DNA from: Treponemataceae bacterium
GTDB taxonomy: Bacteria; Spirochaetota; Spirochaetia; Treponematales; Treponemataceae
Assembly: GCA_024402435.1 (NCBI GenBank)
Contig: JAKSTU010000001.1
Coordinates: 25,792-89,791, forward strand
DNA length: 64,000 nt
Reading direction: 5' to 3'
Both the position numbers and the translations under genes were made by a program. Below are positions 16,659 to 24,984 of the stretch, one piece after another. Within the stretch, counting starts at the first letter, position 1, and every line of letters starts with the position of its first letter. The notes under the pieces were generated by a model that saw nothing but the letters and a program-made list of their open reading frames with translations, had not been told where the DNA came from and did not search any database.

Positions 16659-17981
16659 ATGGAAACACTCATACAACCCAAAGTATTAAAAGGCTTCCGC
16701 GATTTTTTGCCGGAAGCGGAAATCAAACGCACATTATTGCAGGAAAAACTTACAAAAGCTTTCAGAGCATATGGTTTTGTGCCGATTGATACACCTGTTC
16801 TTGAGTATTCAGAGATTCTTCTCCGCAAGAGCAACGGTGAAACAGAAAAACAGGTTTTCCGTTTTGAAGACAACGGAAAGCGTGATGTTGCACTCAGATT
16901 TGACCTTACAGTTCCTTTTGCACGCTTTGTAGCAGAGCATAAAGACGAACTTTACTTTCCTTTCAAACGTTATCATATTGCAAAAGTTTGGCGCGGTGAA
17001 AAACCACAGGCCGGCCGCTACCGTGAATTCGTCCAGTGTGACTTTGATATGGTCGGTTCTGACTCAGCCTGCGCAGACTTCGAAATTCTTTCTCTGATGA
17101 AAAGCGCTCTGGCAGCTATCGGCGTTGAAGACATTACAATCCGTATGAGTCATCGGGGTGTTTTCAATGCGTTCCTCAAAACCATAGGGGCCACAGACAA
17201 AAGTGAAGATGTTCTGCGAATAGTGGACAAACTGGCCAAAATCGGGGAAGAAGAAGTTTCACGCCAGCTTACGGAACTTCTTGACGGCGATTCAGAAAAA
17301 AGCGGAAAAGTTCTGGAGTTCATCAAAGGTGCAGATTCTTTTGACGCAACTTTGGATGTAATGGCTCGTCTTGCAAAAGCAGATACAGATGAAGACGCAG
17401 CAAAAGCCGTGAACCGTCTTAAAGAAGTACGCAAAATGATGGAAGCCGCAGGCATTGAATCAACATTTGTACTTGATCCTTCCATTACCCGCGGTTTGGA
17501 TTACTATACAGGAATCGTTTACGAAACATTCCTCAACAAACTCCCTTCAATCGGTTCCGTATGTTCAGGCGGACGTTATGACAATCTGGCCGGACTTTAC
17601 ATGAAAGACCGAATTCCCGGTGTAGGTTCATCAATCGGTCTTGACCGCCTGATTGCAGGACTTGATCAGTTGGAAGCCGCAGAAGCCCGCGGAAGTTTCC
17701 TGGATGCTGAGATTTTCTGCATGGATGACAATCTTTCTGTTCATTACCAGAAAGTTGCAGGACAGCTGAGAGAAGCCGGAATTGCATGCGAAGTTTTCCC
17801 TGATGCGAAAAAAATCGGACAGCAGTATACGGTTGCAGAGAAGAAAGGTATTCCTTTCGGAATCATCATTAAAGCGGAAGACGCGGAAAACAACGTACTC
17901 ACACTGAAAAATCTCAAAACCCGGGAACAGTTCGAGAAAATCAGTGTTTCGAAATGCATTGAAAAGTTGAAAAACAACTAA
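16659..17981 (+). CDS. hisS: Histidyl-tRNA synthetase
   Basis: The 440-residue class II synthetase charges tRNA-His. It opens IQPKVLKGFRDFLPEAE, with motif 1 after it. Motif 2 is KRYHIAKVWRGEKPQAGRYREF. The histidine-specific blocks are LDPSITRGLDYYTG and CSGGRYDNLAG, and motif 3 is GVGSSIGLDRLI. The frame runs upstream to 16596, but the ATG at 16659 is the family start and fits a leaderless promoter. The stop overlaps the convergent pfkB-family gene by four bases. Confidence 0.97.
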   Translation: METLIQPKVLKGFRDFLPEAEIKRTLLQEKLTKAFRAYGFVPIDTPVLEYSEILLRKSNGETEKQVFRFEDNGKRDVALRFDLTVPFARFVAEHKDELYFPFKRYHIAKVWRGEKPQAGRYREFVQCDFDMVGSDSACADFEILSLMKSALAAIGVEDITIRMSHRGVFNAFLKTIGATDKSEDVLRIVDKLAKIGEEEVSRQLTELLDGDSEKSGKVLEFIKGADSFDATLDVMARLAKADTDEDAAKAVNRLKEVRKMMEAAGIESTFVLDPSITRGLDYYTGIVYETFLNKLPSIGSVCSGGRYDNLAGLYMKDRIPGVGSSIGLDRLIAGLDQLEAAEARGSFLDAEIFCMDDNLSVHYQKVAGQLREAGIACEVFPDAKKIGQQYTVAEKKGIPFGIIIKAEDAENNVLTLKNLKTREQFEKISVSKCIEKLKNN

Positions 17982-18928
17982 AAACCGATTTCTGCAAACT
18001 GGGCGTCGGTCAGACCGGCGCCTTCTGTTCCAACCACTTTTGCAGAAACTTTATTTGCTTTCTTTACGGCTTCTTCATAAGAGAAGCCTTTTTTCTTTGC
18101 TGAAATAACTGCTCCCAGATGGGAATCCCCTGCTCCGATCGTATCAATCACTTCAGTTCTGCAGGCAGGACAATGAACAAGCCCGGAAGAAGGGTTTTCA
18201 AAAAGATAAGCACCGTCGCTTCCAGAGGTTATGATCACACAGTTTCCTGTTTTTTCATAAAGGGCTTCTGCAAGTAAAGAAACGTCAGACTGCATGATTC
18301 CGCAACAGCGTTCTGCAAGGGTTTTTGCTTCTGACAGACTCAAATGAAGGACAGGATTCAAAACCAGCAGATTTTCAAGCATTTCCAGCGGAAGAAACGC
18401 GACACGGGAACTGACCGCAAGAAAAATCTGAAAATCATCAGGTGACTTTTTTTTGCGCTGCTCAACAAGAAACTCAAGAATTTCCTTTCCCGTAGGTTCT
18501 TCAAGTTCAATTCCGCAGACAAAAGCACTGTCAAAAGAATTTTCCGGAATTGACTTCATCCATTCCTTATGAAACAAATATTCTGCACCGTGATGAGCAA
18601 TAAAAGTCCGTTCTCCGTCATTTTCCACAAAACAATAACAGCAGCCGTTTTCCACAGAATCAAGCCGGACAAAGGGCACGATATTCCTTTCTGCAAGCCG
18701 GGATGCGACAAAATCCCCATAAATTCCGCAGCCTACCGGAGAACAGAGAACATAAGGAGTTTTTGAATGCCGTAGGATCTCAGACACATTGAAAGCACAT
18801 CCGCCAAGTTTTACAGACTGGCTTTTTGTATTGGAATCTTCACCTGTTTTGGGCAGTTTGTCGATATTGACAACAACATCAGCCACCGTGGAGCCGATTA
18901 TTAAAGTTTTAAGTGATTCGGAAAGCAT
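17978..18928 (-). CDS. PfkB-family carbohydrate kinase
   Basis: The 316-residue product belongs to the ribokinase/PfkB superfamily, which phosphorylates sugars or nucleosides. The N-terminal region GEDSNTKSQSVKLGGCAFNVSEIL carries the substrate-binding GG. The C-terminal anion-hole and catalytic-base motif is DTIGAGDSHLGAVISA (about residues 262-277), with the catalytic Asp in GAGD. The motif normally reads GAGDxFxA; here it is GAGDSHLGA, a small deviation. The substrate cannot be assigned. It is last in a minus-strand run and follows the lipoprotein gene by 3 bases. Confidence 0.85.
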   Translation of the reverse strand: MLSESLKTLIIGSTVADVVVNIDKLPKTGEDSNTKSQSVKLGGCAFNVSEILRHSKTPYVLCSPVGCGIYGDFVASRLAERNIVPFVRLDSVENGCCYCFVENDGERTFIAHHGAEYLFHKEWMKSIPENSFDSAFVCGIELEEPTGKEILEFLVEQRKKKSPDDFQIFLAVSSRVAFLPLEMLENLLVLNPVLHLSLSEAKTLAERCCGIMQSDVSLLAEALYEKTGNCVIITSGSDGAYLFENPSSGLVHCPACRTEVIDTIGAGDSHLGAVISAKKKGFSYEEAVKKANKVSAKVVGTEGAGLTDAQFAEIGF

Positions 18929-18931
18929 TTA

Positions 18932-19321
18932 CTACCTGCTGAACTCTCTGGAAGCTTCCTGAGCCTGCAAAAGATTTTTGTATAACTGAACGTCGGTTTC
19001 GCAAAGCCAACCTTGCGGACATTCATACCAAAGCTGTGTAACATTTCCGTTTTTTACATATTTTTTGCCTTTGACTTCAACAACATCAGCAAGACGCCCG
19101 TTGTTTGCCACAAGAGCTGATTTGGAAGGTTTTTCTCTATATGCAGCATAGGGTTCGGAAATCACGAGGTATTCCACAGAAACAGGCAATCCTTCAACAG
19201 AAGAAAAATCGGCAGGAACCTCATTTTTTCTTTTGTCGCAGGAAACTGTAGAAAAAACGGAAAAAAGCAGAAAATACAATAAAATCAGAACAAGTTTATT
19301 TTGACTTTCTGCTTTCTTCAT
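18932..19321 (-). CDS. Lipoprotein with bacterial SH3-like domain
   Basis: The 129-residue product has an N-terminal hydrophobic stretch ending in STVSC, a plausible spirochaetal lipobox with Cys near residue 28. After a short linker, residues about 48-118 (LVISEPYAAYREKPS...VVEVKGKKYVKNG...WYECPQGWLCETDV) look like an SH3b domain. Such domains often bind peptidoglycan or other envelope polymers. The start lies 26 bases inside the 3' end of the Nudix gene. Function is inferred only from the fold. Confidence 0.65.
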   Translation of the reverse strand: MKKAESQNKLVLILLYFLLFSVFSTVSCDKRKNEVPADFSSVEGLPVSVEYLVISEPYAAYREKPSKSALVANNGRLADVVEVKGKKYVKNGNVTQLWYECPQGWLCETDVQLYKNLLQAQEASREFSR

Positions 19322-19733
19322 ACTTCAAAATTTCCGGATAAATCGATAGATCTGAATCAACAAAATCAAGCTGCCCTACACTGCTCAAAGGAACGAATTT
19401 TGCTTCAGTATGTTCTGTAAATACAAGAGATGAAAGATCTTTGTACAATTCGGCATCAGCAAAACTGACTTCAAAAGCATGCAGATGATTAATTTTTCCG
19501 TTGTGTTCAAAAGTTCCGTCGCAAATATGATTTCCAACAATGATTTCTGCAGAAAATTCTTCAGAATATTCCCGCTGGAGTGTCAGCTCAAAAGGTTCAT
19601 CACCTTCAACTTTTCCTCCGGGAAATTCCCAGCGGCCACCCATCTGCCCCACAGGATTGCGTTTTGCAATAAAAACTTTCGGCTCATCACCGAACATCAG
19701 AATTCCGGCAACAGAATGACATTCACCTTTCAT
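19296..19733 (-). CDS. Nudix hydrolase, MutT type
   Basis: The 145-residue product has a Nudix box GKVEGDEPFELTLQREYSEE (about residues 42-61), which fits GX5EX7REUXEE. The final Gly of the full motif is Ser here. WEFPGGK just before it is typical of MutT/NUDT1 (8-oxo-dGTP diphosphatase) proteins. The frame extends 42 bases upstream, but the ATG at 19733 overlaps the upstream stop as TGATG and fits coupling. It likely sanitises oxidised nucleotides or hydrolyses another nucleoside diphosphate derivative. Confidence 0.85.
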   Translation of the reverse strand: MKGECHSVAGILMFGDEPKVFIAKRNPVGQMGGRWEFPGGKVEGDEPFELTLQREYSEEFSAEIIVGNHICDGTFEHNGKINHLHAFEVSFADAELYKDLSSLVFTEHTEAKFVPLSSVGQLDFVDSDLSIYPEILKYEESRKSK

Positions 19734-20128
19734 CAGAACACGCTCACAGTCGGGAAAAAGAAATGCAGGAAACATGCAGCAAGAGAAACATAACCTAAGT
19801 ATTTACGTCCGCTTGTTGCAATAAAATCAACAAATCCCGGAACATTCAGATTGATTTGGGAATATTCACGATAATAGTCAAGCAGGAAACACACTCCGCA
19901 GAAGATTGATGCAAGTGCAGGCAAAAGATCACCGATTATTACAAAACCGCCTGCAACAACAAACAGTTTTACAAGTCCCACAAAAACACAGACAAAACCG
20001 AAAATCTGAAGAAAGGAATCTTTCTGCTGTTTGTCAAACCGGTCTCCAAAGTGGAAAATGTCTTCAAACGCCAAATATGCACCACCAAGTCCGGTGCAGA
20101 CAATCGCAAGAAAATAAAACTGAAGCAT
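19733..20128 (-). CDS. Integral membrane protein of unknown function
   Basis: The 131-residue protein has about four hydrophobic segments: residues 1-20, 40-63, 66-88 and 110-130. A charged HFGDRFDKQQKDSF loop lies between the first two. No family was recognised. The reading frame continues upstream to 20200, overlapping the previous gene, but ATG 20128 has GAGG at good distance and begins directly with a membrane helix. It is coupled to the Nudix gene by TGATG. Confidence 0.6.
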   Translation of the reverse strand: MLQFYFLAIVCTGLGGAYLAFEDIFHFGDRFDKQQKDSFLQIFGFVCVFVGLVKLFVVAGGFVIIGDLLPALASIFCGVCFLLDYYREYSQINLNVPGFVDFIATSGRKYLGYVSLAACFLHFFFPTVSVF

Positions 20129-20174
20129 ATTTACCTCAAATCTCCAAAACCAGGCAACGGAACATGACAACCAA

Positions 20175-20711
20175 TCAGTTTTTCGAAACCGCTGCTTCAA
20201 GTTTTTTTTGAGAATCTGTCGTGTGAATCTCGGCAGTCACCTGAATTATATCATAATCCTGAAAAATTGTCCGTAAGAAAAGTTCATCTCCGTCATAAAA
20301 TCCTGACAGTGTTTCTTTTTGGATAACATTGCTGTCCTTGTCCAAACCACAAATCTCAGCAGAAACAGTCCCGGAAAAACTGCTGTTTTTTTTCTTCGGC
20401 GGAGAAAACATGAGGCTGATGTATATGGAATCATCATAAGAAAATGCATTCAGTTCCGTATTTATGCCTGATATGGTGCCGGAATTTGAAATGCGCGCCG
20501 TAAAAGTAATGAACAGAGAAAGAATAAGTGCAAAAACAAGAACAATGAATACAATGCGCGAAGAACGCTGATAGAACAGCATTCGGAACAATCCCTTGGG
20601 AGGCATTTTCATTGTTCCGTTATAAAAATCCTGAACATTTTTCGGAGCATTTTCAAGACGTTTCTGACGGTTGTAATAAAAATTCAGTCCTGAATTATCC
20701 TGATCTTCCAT
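20175..20711 (-). CDS. Membrane-anchored protein of unknown function
   Basis: The 178-residue protein has a cytoplasmic N-terminus of about 50 residues and one membrane helix (about residues 53-72, IVFIVLVFALILSLFITFTA). The external domain is beta-rich and begins ARISNSGTISGINTELNAF. The external part could be an immunoglobulin-like sandwich. No known family was recognised. It follows the lipoprotein gene at 20736 by 24 bases, and no clear Shine-Dalgarno is present. Confidence 0.6.
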   Translation of the reverse strand: MEDQDNSGLNFYYNRQKRLENAPKNVQDFYNGTMKMPPKGLFRMLFYQRSSRIVFIVLVFALILSLFITFTARISNSGTISGINTELNAFSYDDSIYISLMFSPPKKKNSSFSGTVSAEICGLDKDSNVIQKETLSGFYDGDELFLRTIFQDYDIIQVTAEIHTTDSQKKLEAAVSKN

Positions 20712-20735
20712 AAAATCCCGTTATTTAAAACCCTG

Positions 20736-22004
20736 TTATTTGAAATTCAAAGTGACCGAAGATACACCGTTCAGAATGGAATCGATTACAGAATCTGTAC
20801 GCCACCAGACCACAGAAGCCCTGTCATCCTGACAATGCAAAGCAGAAATGATTCCTTGCGGAGAAACGTTAAGATCATGATAAACCAGATTTTTCGTATC
20901 GCATGAAAGATTGCGTCTGATACTTTTCTGACCGCCTGAATGAACAAAACAGACTGAATAACCGTCATCTTCAGCAATACAGAAATAAAACCAGCCGGAT
21001 TCCGTCATTCCAAGAAAATCATAGGGAACTGAATATGACACACGGCTAAAATCTTCAACAATTGTCTTTTCATAAACAGGAATGTGTATGGGCCTTTCAT
21101 AAGTGCCGGATTCCAGATTGAGGGGATAAAGCAGAGTTTTGCCGAATTTCATACCGGCAAGGATTTTTGTGGATTCATCGTATTCAACAAAACTGTAGTC
21201 AATCTTAAGATAAAGTTTCTGCTCGTTGTAATCGGGGAAAATCGTGTCCAAATGGGCAAAAAGTTCTTTATTCCTGTCTTCTTCTTCAAGAGGAAGCTGA
21301 TTGTAATCAAATGGAATCTGATACTTCAGGAAACCATCAGAAGAAAACCAGTATGCAATTGCCTGCTTTTCTGTAATTGCGATTACTATAAGTTCATTTT
21401 GTGAATTGGTATAAATATCAGTTATATAAGGAAATGGAGTTCCACCAGGTCCCTGCTGTCCGATAAAATCAATATAATCACCTTCACTGGAAAAACGGAG
21501 AACAATCTGTCTCAAAAGCATGTCGTCGTCAGTACTGAATTCATAGCGGTCGTCGCTAAGATAATCAACAACGTAAAAATTGCGCTCAGTATCCACGGCC
21601 AAAGACGAAATGTTCCTGAAAGAGTAAGTTGTTGCACGTTGTGTTGCACTGTCAGAAGCAATTCCGTCTGACTGCAGCTGAATACCGGAAAATTCGATAA
21701 AAGAAGGAACAGGATTTTTTTCTTCGTTATAACAGACTGAAATCAAATCTCCGTAAGAATTGAACTGACATACTTTTGCCGCTTCGGAATCAGCAACAAA
21801 AAAGAATCCGTCCCGCATCACAACGGAAGCCTCATGGTTGTTTCCAGTCAGATTTGAAAACAAAGGCAGTTCATTTTCATAAGATCCGTAAGGAATGGAA
21901 AAGAGAGATTCGGTATTGAGTGAAGAAACTGCGGAAGTTTCTTCACAGGAGGAAAAAAACAGGCAAAGCCCGGCCAAAAACAAAGCAAATATACAGTTTT
22001 TCAT
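20736..22004 (-). CDS. Putative lipoprotein with beta-propeller (NHL-like) repeats
   Basis: The 422-residue product begins MKNCIFALFLAGLCLFFSSC, a lipoprotein signal peptide with Cys20. The mature part has repeated units such as SLAVDTERNFYVVDYLSDD and LRFSSEGDYIDFIG, typical of six-bladed NHL-type propellers. It is probably exposed at the periplasm or surface. The frame runs upstream to 22190, but that part is the tmRNA gene, so ATG 22004 is the true start. There is no obvious Shine-Dalgarno. Confidence 0.7.
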   Translation of the reverse strand: MKNCIFALFLAGLCLFFSSCEETSAVSSLNTESLFSIPYGSYENELPLFSNLTGNNHEASVVMRDGFFFVADSEAAKVCQFNSYGDLISVCYNEEKNPVPSFIEFSGIQLQSDGIASDSATQRATTYSFRNISSLAVDTERNFYVVDYLSDDRYEFSTDDDMLLRQIVLRFSSEGDYIDFIGQQGPGGTPFPYITDIYTNSQNELIVIAITEKQAIAYWFSSDGFLKYQIPFDYNQLPLEEEDRNKELFAHLDTIFPDYNEQKLYLKIDYSFVEYDESTKILAGMKFGKTLLYPLNLESGTYERPIHIPVYEKTIVEDFSRVSYSVPYDFLGMTESGWFYFCIAEDDGYSVCFVHSGGQKSIRRNLSCDTKNLVYHDLNVSPQGIISALHCQDDRASVVWWRTDSVIDSILNGVSSVTLNFK

Positions 22005-22028
22005 CAAAAGTTTTTTCTCTAAAAAGAA

Positions 22029-22394
22029 TGGAGGTGGCGGGAATTGAACCCGCGTCCGAGTGAGCGAACCAAAAGCCTCTACAAGTTTATCAGTGCGAGG
22101 TAGTTGTCGGGAAACGGTAGCAGCACCGCAAGCGTCGTCTCCGTATCCTGCTGAAAGTCCCTTATGCGTTGCAGAATCCGCATAAAGCAAGCTCTGGTTG
22201 GCAACGGACTGGCAAACCGCTCAGAGCAGTGCCGAATGCCGTCCGGTAGATTATGCAGCGAGAGCGAACTCTTCTTCTGCTTCTACGAAATAATCGCGTT
22301 TTTTGGCAATTATAGTTTTTGTCAGTTCAGAGGACTGGCGGCCTCACTTGCAACTAATGACCACGAACACACCCGTCGAAACCGGTGCACCCCC
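22029..22394 (-). ncRNA. ssrA: Transfer-messenger RNA (tmRNA)
   Basis: The 5' end GGGGGTGCACCGGTTTCGACG (minus strand from 22394) pairs with 3' CACCTCC just before 22029. The last stretch GGGTTCAATTCCCGCC forms the T arm of the tRNA-like domain. CCA is not encoded. The open frame for the proteolysis tag occupies 22251-22307: GCC resume codon, 18 codons, TAA. It encodes AKKRDYFVEAEEEFALAA, which ends in the ALAA degron. The RNA rescues stalled ribosomes together with SmpB, which is not in this window. Confidence 0.95.
22251..22307 (-). other. tmRNA tag-peptide reading frame
   Basis: This 57-base frame inside ssrA starts at GCC and stops at TAA. The encoded tag has 18 residues and ends EFALAA, the signal read by ClpXP-type proteases. 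The first half is charged (KKRD, then EAEEE). It is longer than the roughly 10-13-residue tags I know from other treponemes and from E. coli. Confidence 0.85.
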
Positions 22395-22414
22395 AATCAC
22401 TACTGATTAATATA

Positions 22415-24373
22415 TCAATCTTTGGGCAAAACGGCAAGCCAATCAGAAGAACTTGCGTCACTGGGCATTCGCCAGTCACCTCTGGGCGAAAGACAAACTG
22501 TACCGACTTTTGCTCCGTCAGGCAGACAGGATCTTTTGAACTGCTGGGCAAAAAATCTCCGGAAGAAATTGTTGAGCCATTTTAGAATGAAGGCCCTGTC
22601 ATAAATTCCGGCAAAAGCAGTTTCTGCAAGGTAAAGGATTTTATCAGGACTGAATCCGAAGCGCATCATATAATAAAGAAAGAAATCGTGAAGTTCATAA
22701 GGTCCCACAAGTTCTTCTGTTTTCTGAGCAATTTTTCCGTCTACAGGCGGCAGAAGTTCAGGACTGACCGGTGTTTCAAGAATATCATAAAGGACTTCGG
22801 CAAGTTTCTGCCGGCTCTTCTTTTCTGCATTCTTTGCATACCAGAATACAAGATAGCGGACCAGTGTCTTGGGAATTGATGCATTAACACCGTACATGCT
22901 CATGTGATCACCGTTGTAAGTTGCCCACCCCAAAGCCAGTTCTGACAAATCACCGGTTCCTATGACAAGTCCGCCTGTTTTGTTTGCCAAATCCATCAGG
23001 ATTTGAGTGCGTTCACGGGCCTGACAGTTTTCATAGGTTACATCATGCACGGCTTTGTCATGTCCGATATCTGCAAAATGCTGCTCAACAGCTTTGACAA
23101 TGGAAATTTCCTGCAAGGAAGCCCCGATTTCTTTGGCAAGGCACAATGCATTGGTGTAAGTACGGTCTGTGGTGCCGAAGCCGGGCATTGTAACAGCAGT
23201 AATCTGGCTTCTTGAAATACCGCAAATGTCAAAAGCTTCTGCAACAACAAGCAAAGCCAACGTTGAATCCAGACCGCCAGAAAGCCCCAGAACAGCAGAC
23301 TTGGCATGAGTATGTCTCAGACGCTTTGCAAGTCCTCTGGCCTGCATTTCAATGATTTCTTTACATCGGGATTCCTGTTCACCTGCACTTTGAGGAACAA
23401 AGGGAGAAGATTCAATCCGGCGTTCCAAATTCATTGCAAGAGAATCATTATCTTCAAGAAGAGGAATTCTGACACGGCGATATGAAGCAGCAGATTCATC
23501 ACCTGTAAAAGTTGTAATTTTGCGCCGTTCCTGACAAAGTCGCTCAATATCAATGTCAGCCACAATCATCCCGTTTGAATAAGGTTCTGATTTGGCCAAA
23601 ATTGAACCGTTTTCCGAAATCAGACTGTCACCGTCAAAAATCAAGTCAGTACTGGATTCACCGGTTCCCCCATTGGCGTAAAGATATGCCGCGCAAAGAC
23701 GTCCGCTCTGTGACTTTACAAGCATTTCTCTGTAGGCTTTTTTTCCTACAACCTGATTGCTGCATGACAAATTGAAAATTACGTTTGCTCCGGCAAGCGC
23801 ATGAGAAACTGAAGGCGGTTCGGGAACCCACAAATCTTCACAGATTTCTGCAGCGATACATAAATCAGCTGAAAAATTGTCTTCAATAAGAATGTCTGTC
23901 CCGAAAGGAACGTCTTTCTGAAAAACCAAATCCACCGTTTCGGGCATTCCGAGTTTTTTTGAAAAAGGTGTAAAATGCCTTGCTTCATAAAATTCCTGAT
24001 AATTGGGAATATTCACTTTCGGAACAATTGCAAGCAGCTTTCCTTTATATGCAAAACATGCAGTATTGAACAGAAACTGCCTTATAGCCAGAGGAAGACC
24101 GACGGCAAAAAGAACATTGCAATCCTTAGTTTCGAAAAGAATGTGTTCAAGCGCACTTATTGCAGAATTCTGCAGATTTTTCTGAAGAAACAGATCACTG
24201 CAAGTATAACCTGTTACACAAAGTTCCGGAAAACAAAGAATTTGTACATTTTTTGCAGAAGCTTCCCTGACATTTCGTATGATTTCTTCAGCATTGAACC
24301 TGCAATCCGCAACAACAAGTTCCGGACTGGCACAAGCAGTGCGTAAAAATCCGAATCGAAAAAAATCCTGCAT
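22415..24373 (-). CDS. nadE: Glutamine-dependent NAD+ synthetase
   Basis: The 652-residue enzyme amidates nicotinic acid adenine dinucleotide to NAD+. It is the two-domain glutamine-hydrolysing form. The N-terminal nitrilase-type domain has FPELCVTGYTCSDLF (Glu of the triad) and a catalytic Cys in FNLSCSNQ. The C-terminal ATP pyrophosphatase domain has the P-loop LGLSGGLDSTLAL near residue 360 and GTGDLSELALGW. It begins 1 base after the stop of the ParB-domain gene and ends about 20 bases before tmRNA. Confidence 0.96.
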   Translation of the reverse strand: MQDFFRFGFLRTACASPELVVADCRFNAEEIIRNVREASAKNVQILCFPELCVTGYTCSDLFLQKNLQNSAISALEHILFETKDCNVLFAVGLPLAIRQFLFNTACFAYKGKLLAIVPKVNIPNYQEFYEARHFTPFSKKLGMPETVDLVFQKDVPFGTDILIEDNFSADLCIAAEICEDLWVPEPPSVSHALAGANVIFNLSCSNQVVGKKAYREMLVKSQSGRLCAAYLYANGGTGESSTDLIFDGDSLISENGSILAKSEPYSNGMIVADIDIERLCQERRKITTFTGDESAASYRRVRIPLLEDNDSLAMNLERRIESSPFVPQSAGEQESRCKEIIEMQARGLAKRLRHTHAKSAVLGLSGGLDSTLALLVVAEAFDICGISRSQITAVTMPGFGTTDRTYTNALCLAKEIGASLQEISIVKAVEQHFADIGHDKAVHDVTYENCQARERTQILMDLANKTGGLVIGTGDLSELALGWATYNGDHMSMYGVNASIPKTLVRYLVFWYAKNAEKKSRQKLAEVLYDILETPVSPELLPPVDGKIAQKTEELVGPYELHDFFLYYMMRFGFSPDKILYLAETAFAGIYDRAFILKWLNNFFRRFFAQQFKRSCLPDGAKVGTVCLSPRGDWRMPSDASSSDWLAVLPKD

Positions 24374-24970
24374 TTAAGACTTCCTGAGACAAATGTACCG
24401 TATGAAAAAAATGATTCCAACTGTTATGGAAATAATTGATAAAACATTCAGAAATGTAAGAAGAACTGAACTTATGAGTTGATATTTTGTAAGTACCGCA
24501 GCAGCCACAATCAGAAGGCAGCCAAAAACAAGAAACAAGGAAAGAAGCAGAGAATTTTTTGTCTTTTTTTCCCGTTTTTCAGCAGAAGATTCTGAAATGC
24601 AGAAGAAAAATGATTTGATTGCATCCATAAGCCGGCGGAACAAACCCGGATTACGGTATTTCTCAAGCAAAGTATAACCTTCAAGCAACTCTTCATCAGA
24701 AAAATCACTGCGCTGAGTGTTTTCTTCCAGTTCAATTTCAAGCTGACTGATTTTGTCATTTATGTCCAGAACCTGAACATTGATATTCTGCCAACCAAGC
24801 TGTTTTGCAGCTTCAAGACGACGCTGACCGGCAATAAGTTCGTTGCGGCTGTTTACTGTAATCGGATTCAAAAGCCCGTAACGGCGGAGACTGTCTTTTA
24901 ATGGAGTAAGGTCTCCCAAGTCTTTGCGAACCCTGTGTTTGATTTTAATTTCGTTGATATTCAACAGCAT
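24374..24970 (-). CDS. ParB N-terminal domain protein with two membrane helices
   Basis: Residues 1-105 form a ParB/Srx-type domain. DLTPLKDSLRRYGLLNPITV is box-1-like, ELIAGQRRLEAAKQLGW holds the CTP-handling GxRRxxA motif, and ENTQRSDFSDEELLEGY is the next conserved block. There is no helix-turn-helix DNA-binding domain after it. Instead a short basic linker leads to two hydrophobic helices (about 141-160 and 165-191). The protein thus looks membrane-anchored with a cytosolic ParB domain. GAGG precedes the ATG. It lies between a PBP gene (14 bp) and nadE. Chromosome partitioning is not implied; the role is unknown. Confidence 0.75.
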   Translation of the reverse strand: MLLNINEIKIKHRVRKDLGDLTPLKDSLRRYGLLNPITVNSRNELIAGQRRLEAAKQLGWQNINVQVLDINDKISQLEIELEENTQRSDFSDEELLEGYTLLEKYRNPGLFRRLMDAIKSFFFCISESSAEKREKKTKNSLLLSLFLVFGCLLIVAAAVLTKYQLISSVLLTFLNVLSIISITVGIIFFIRYICLRKS

Positions 24971-24984
24971 GTCATACCTCGGAA

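Noticed and set aside
22005..22190. N-terminal 62-residue extension of the lipoprotein reading frame at 20736
   Set aside because: The region is tmRNA sequence, and the downstream ATG at 22004 starts a proper lipoprotein signal peptide.
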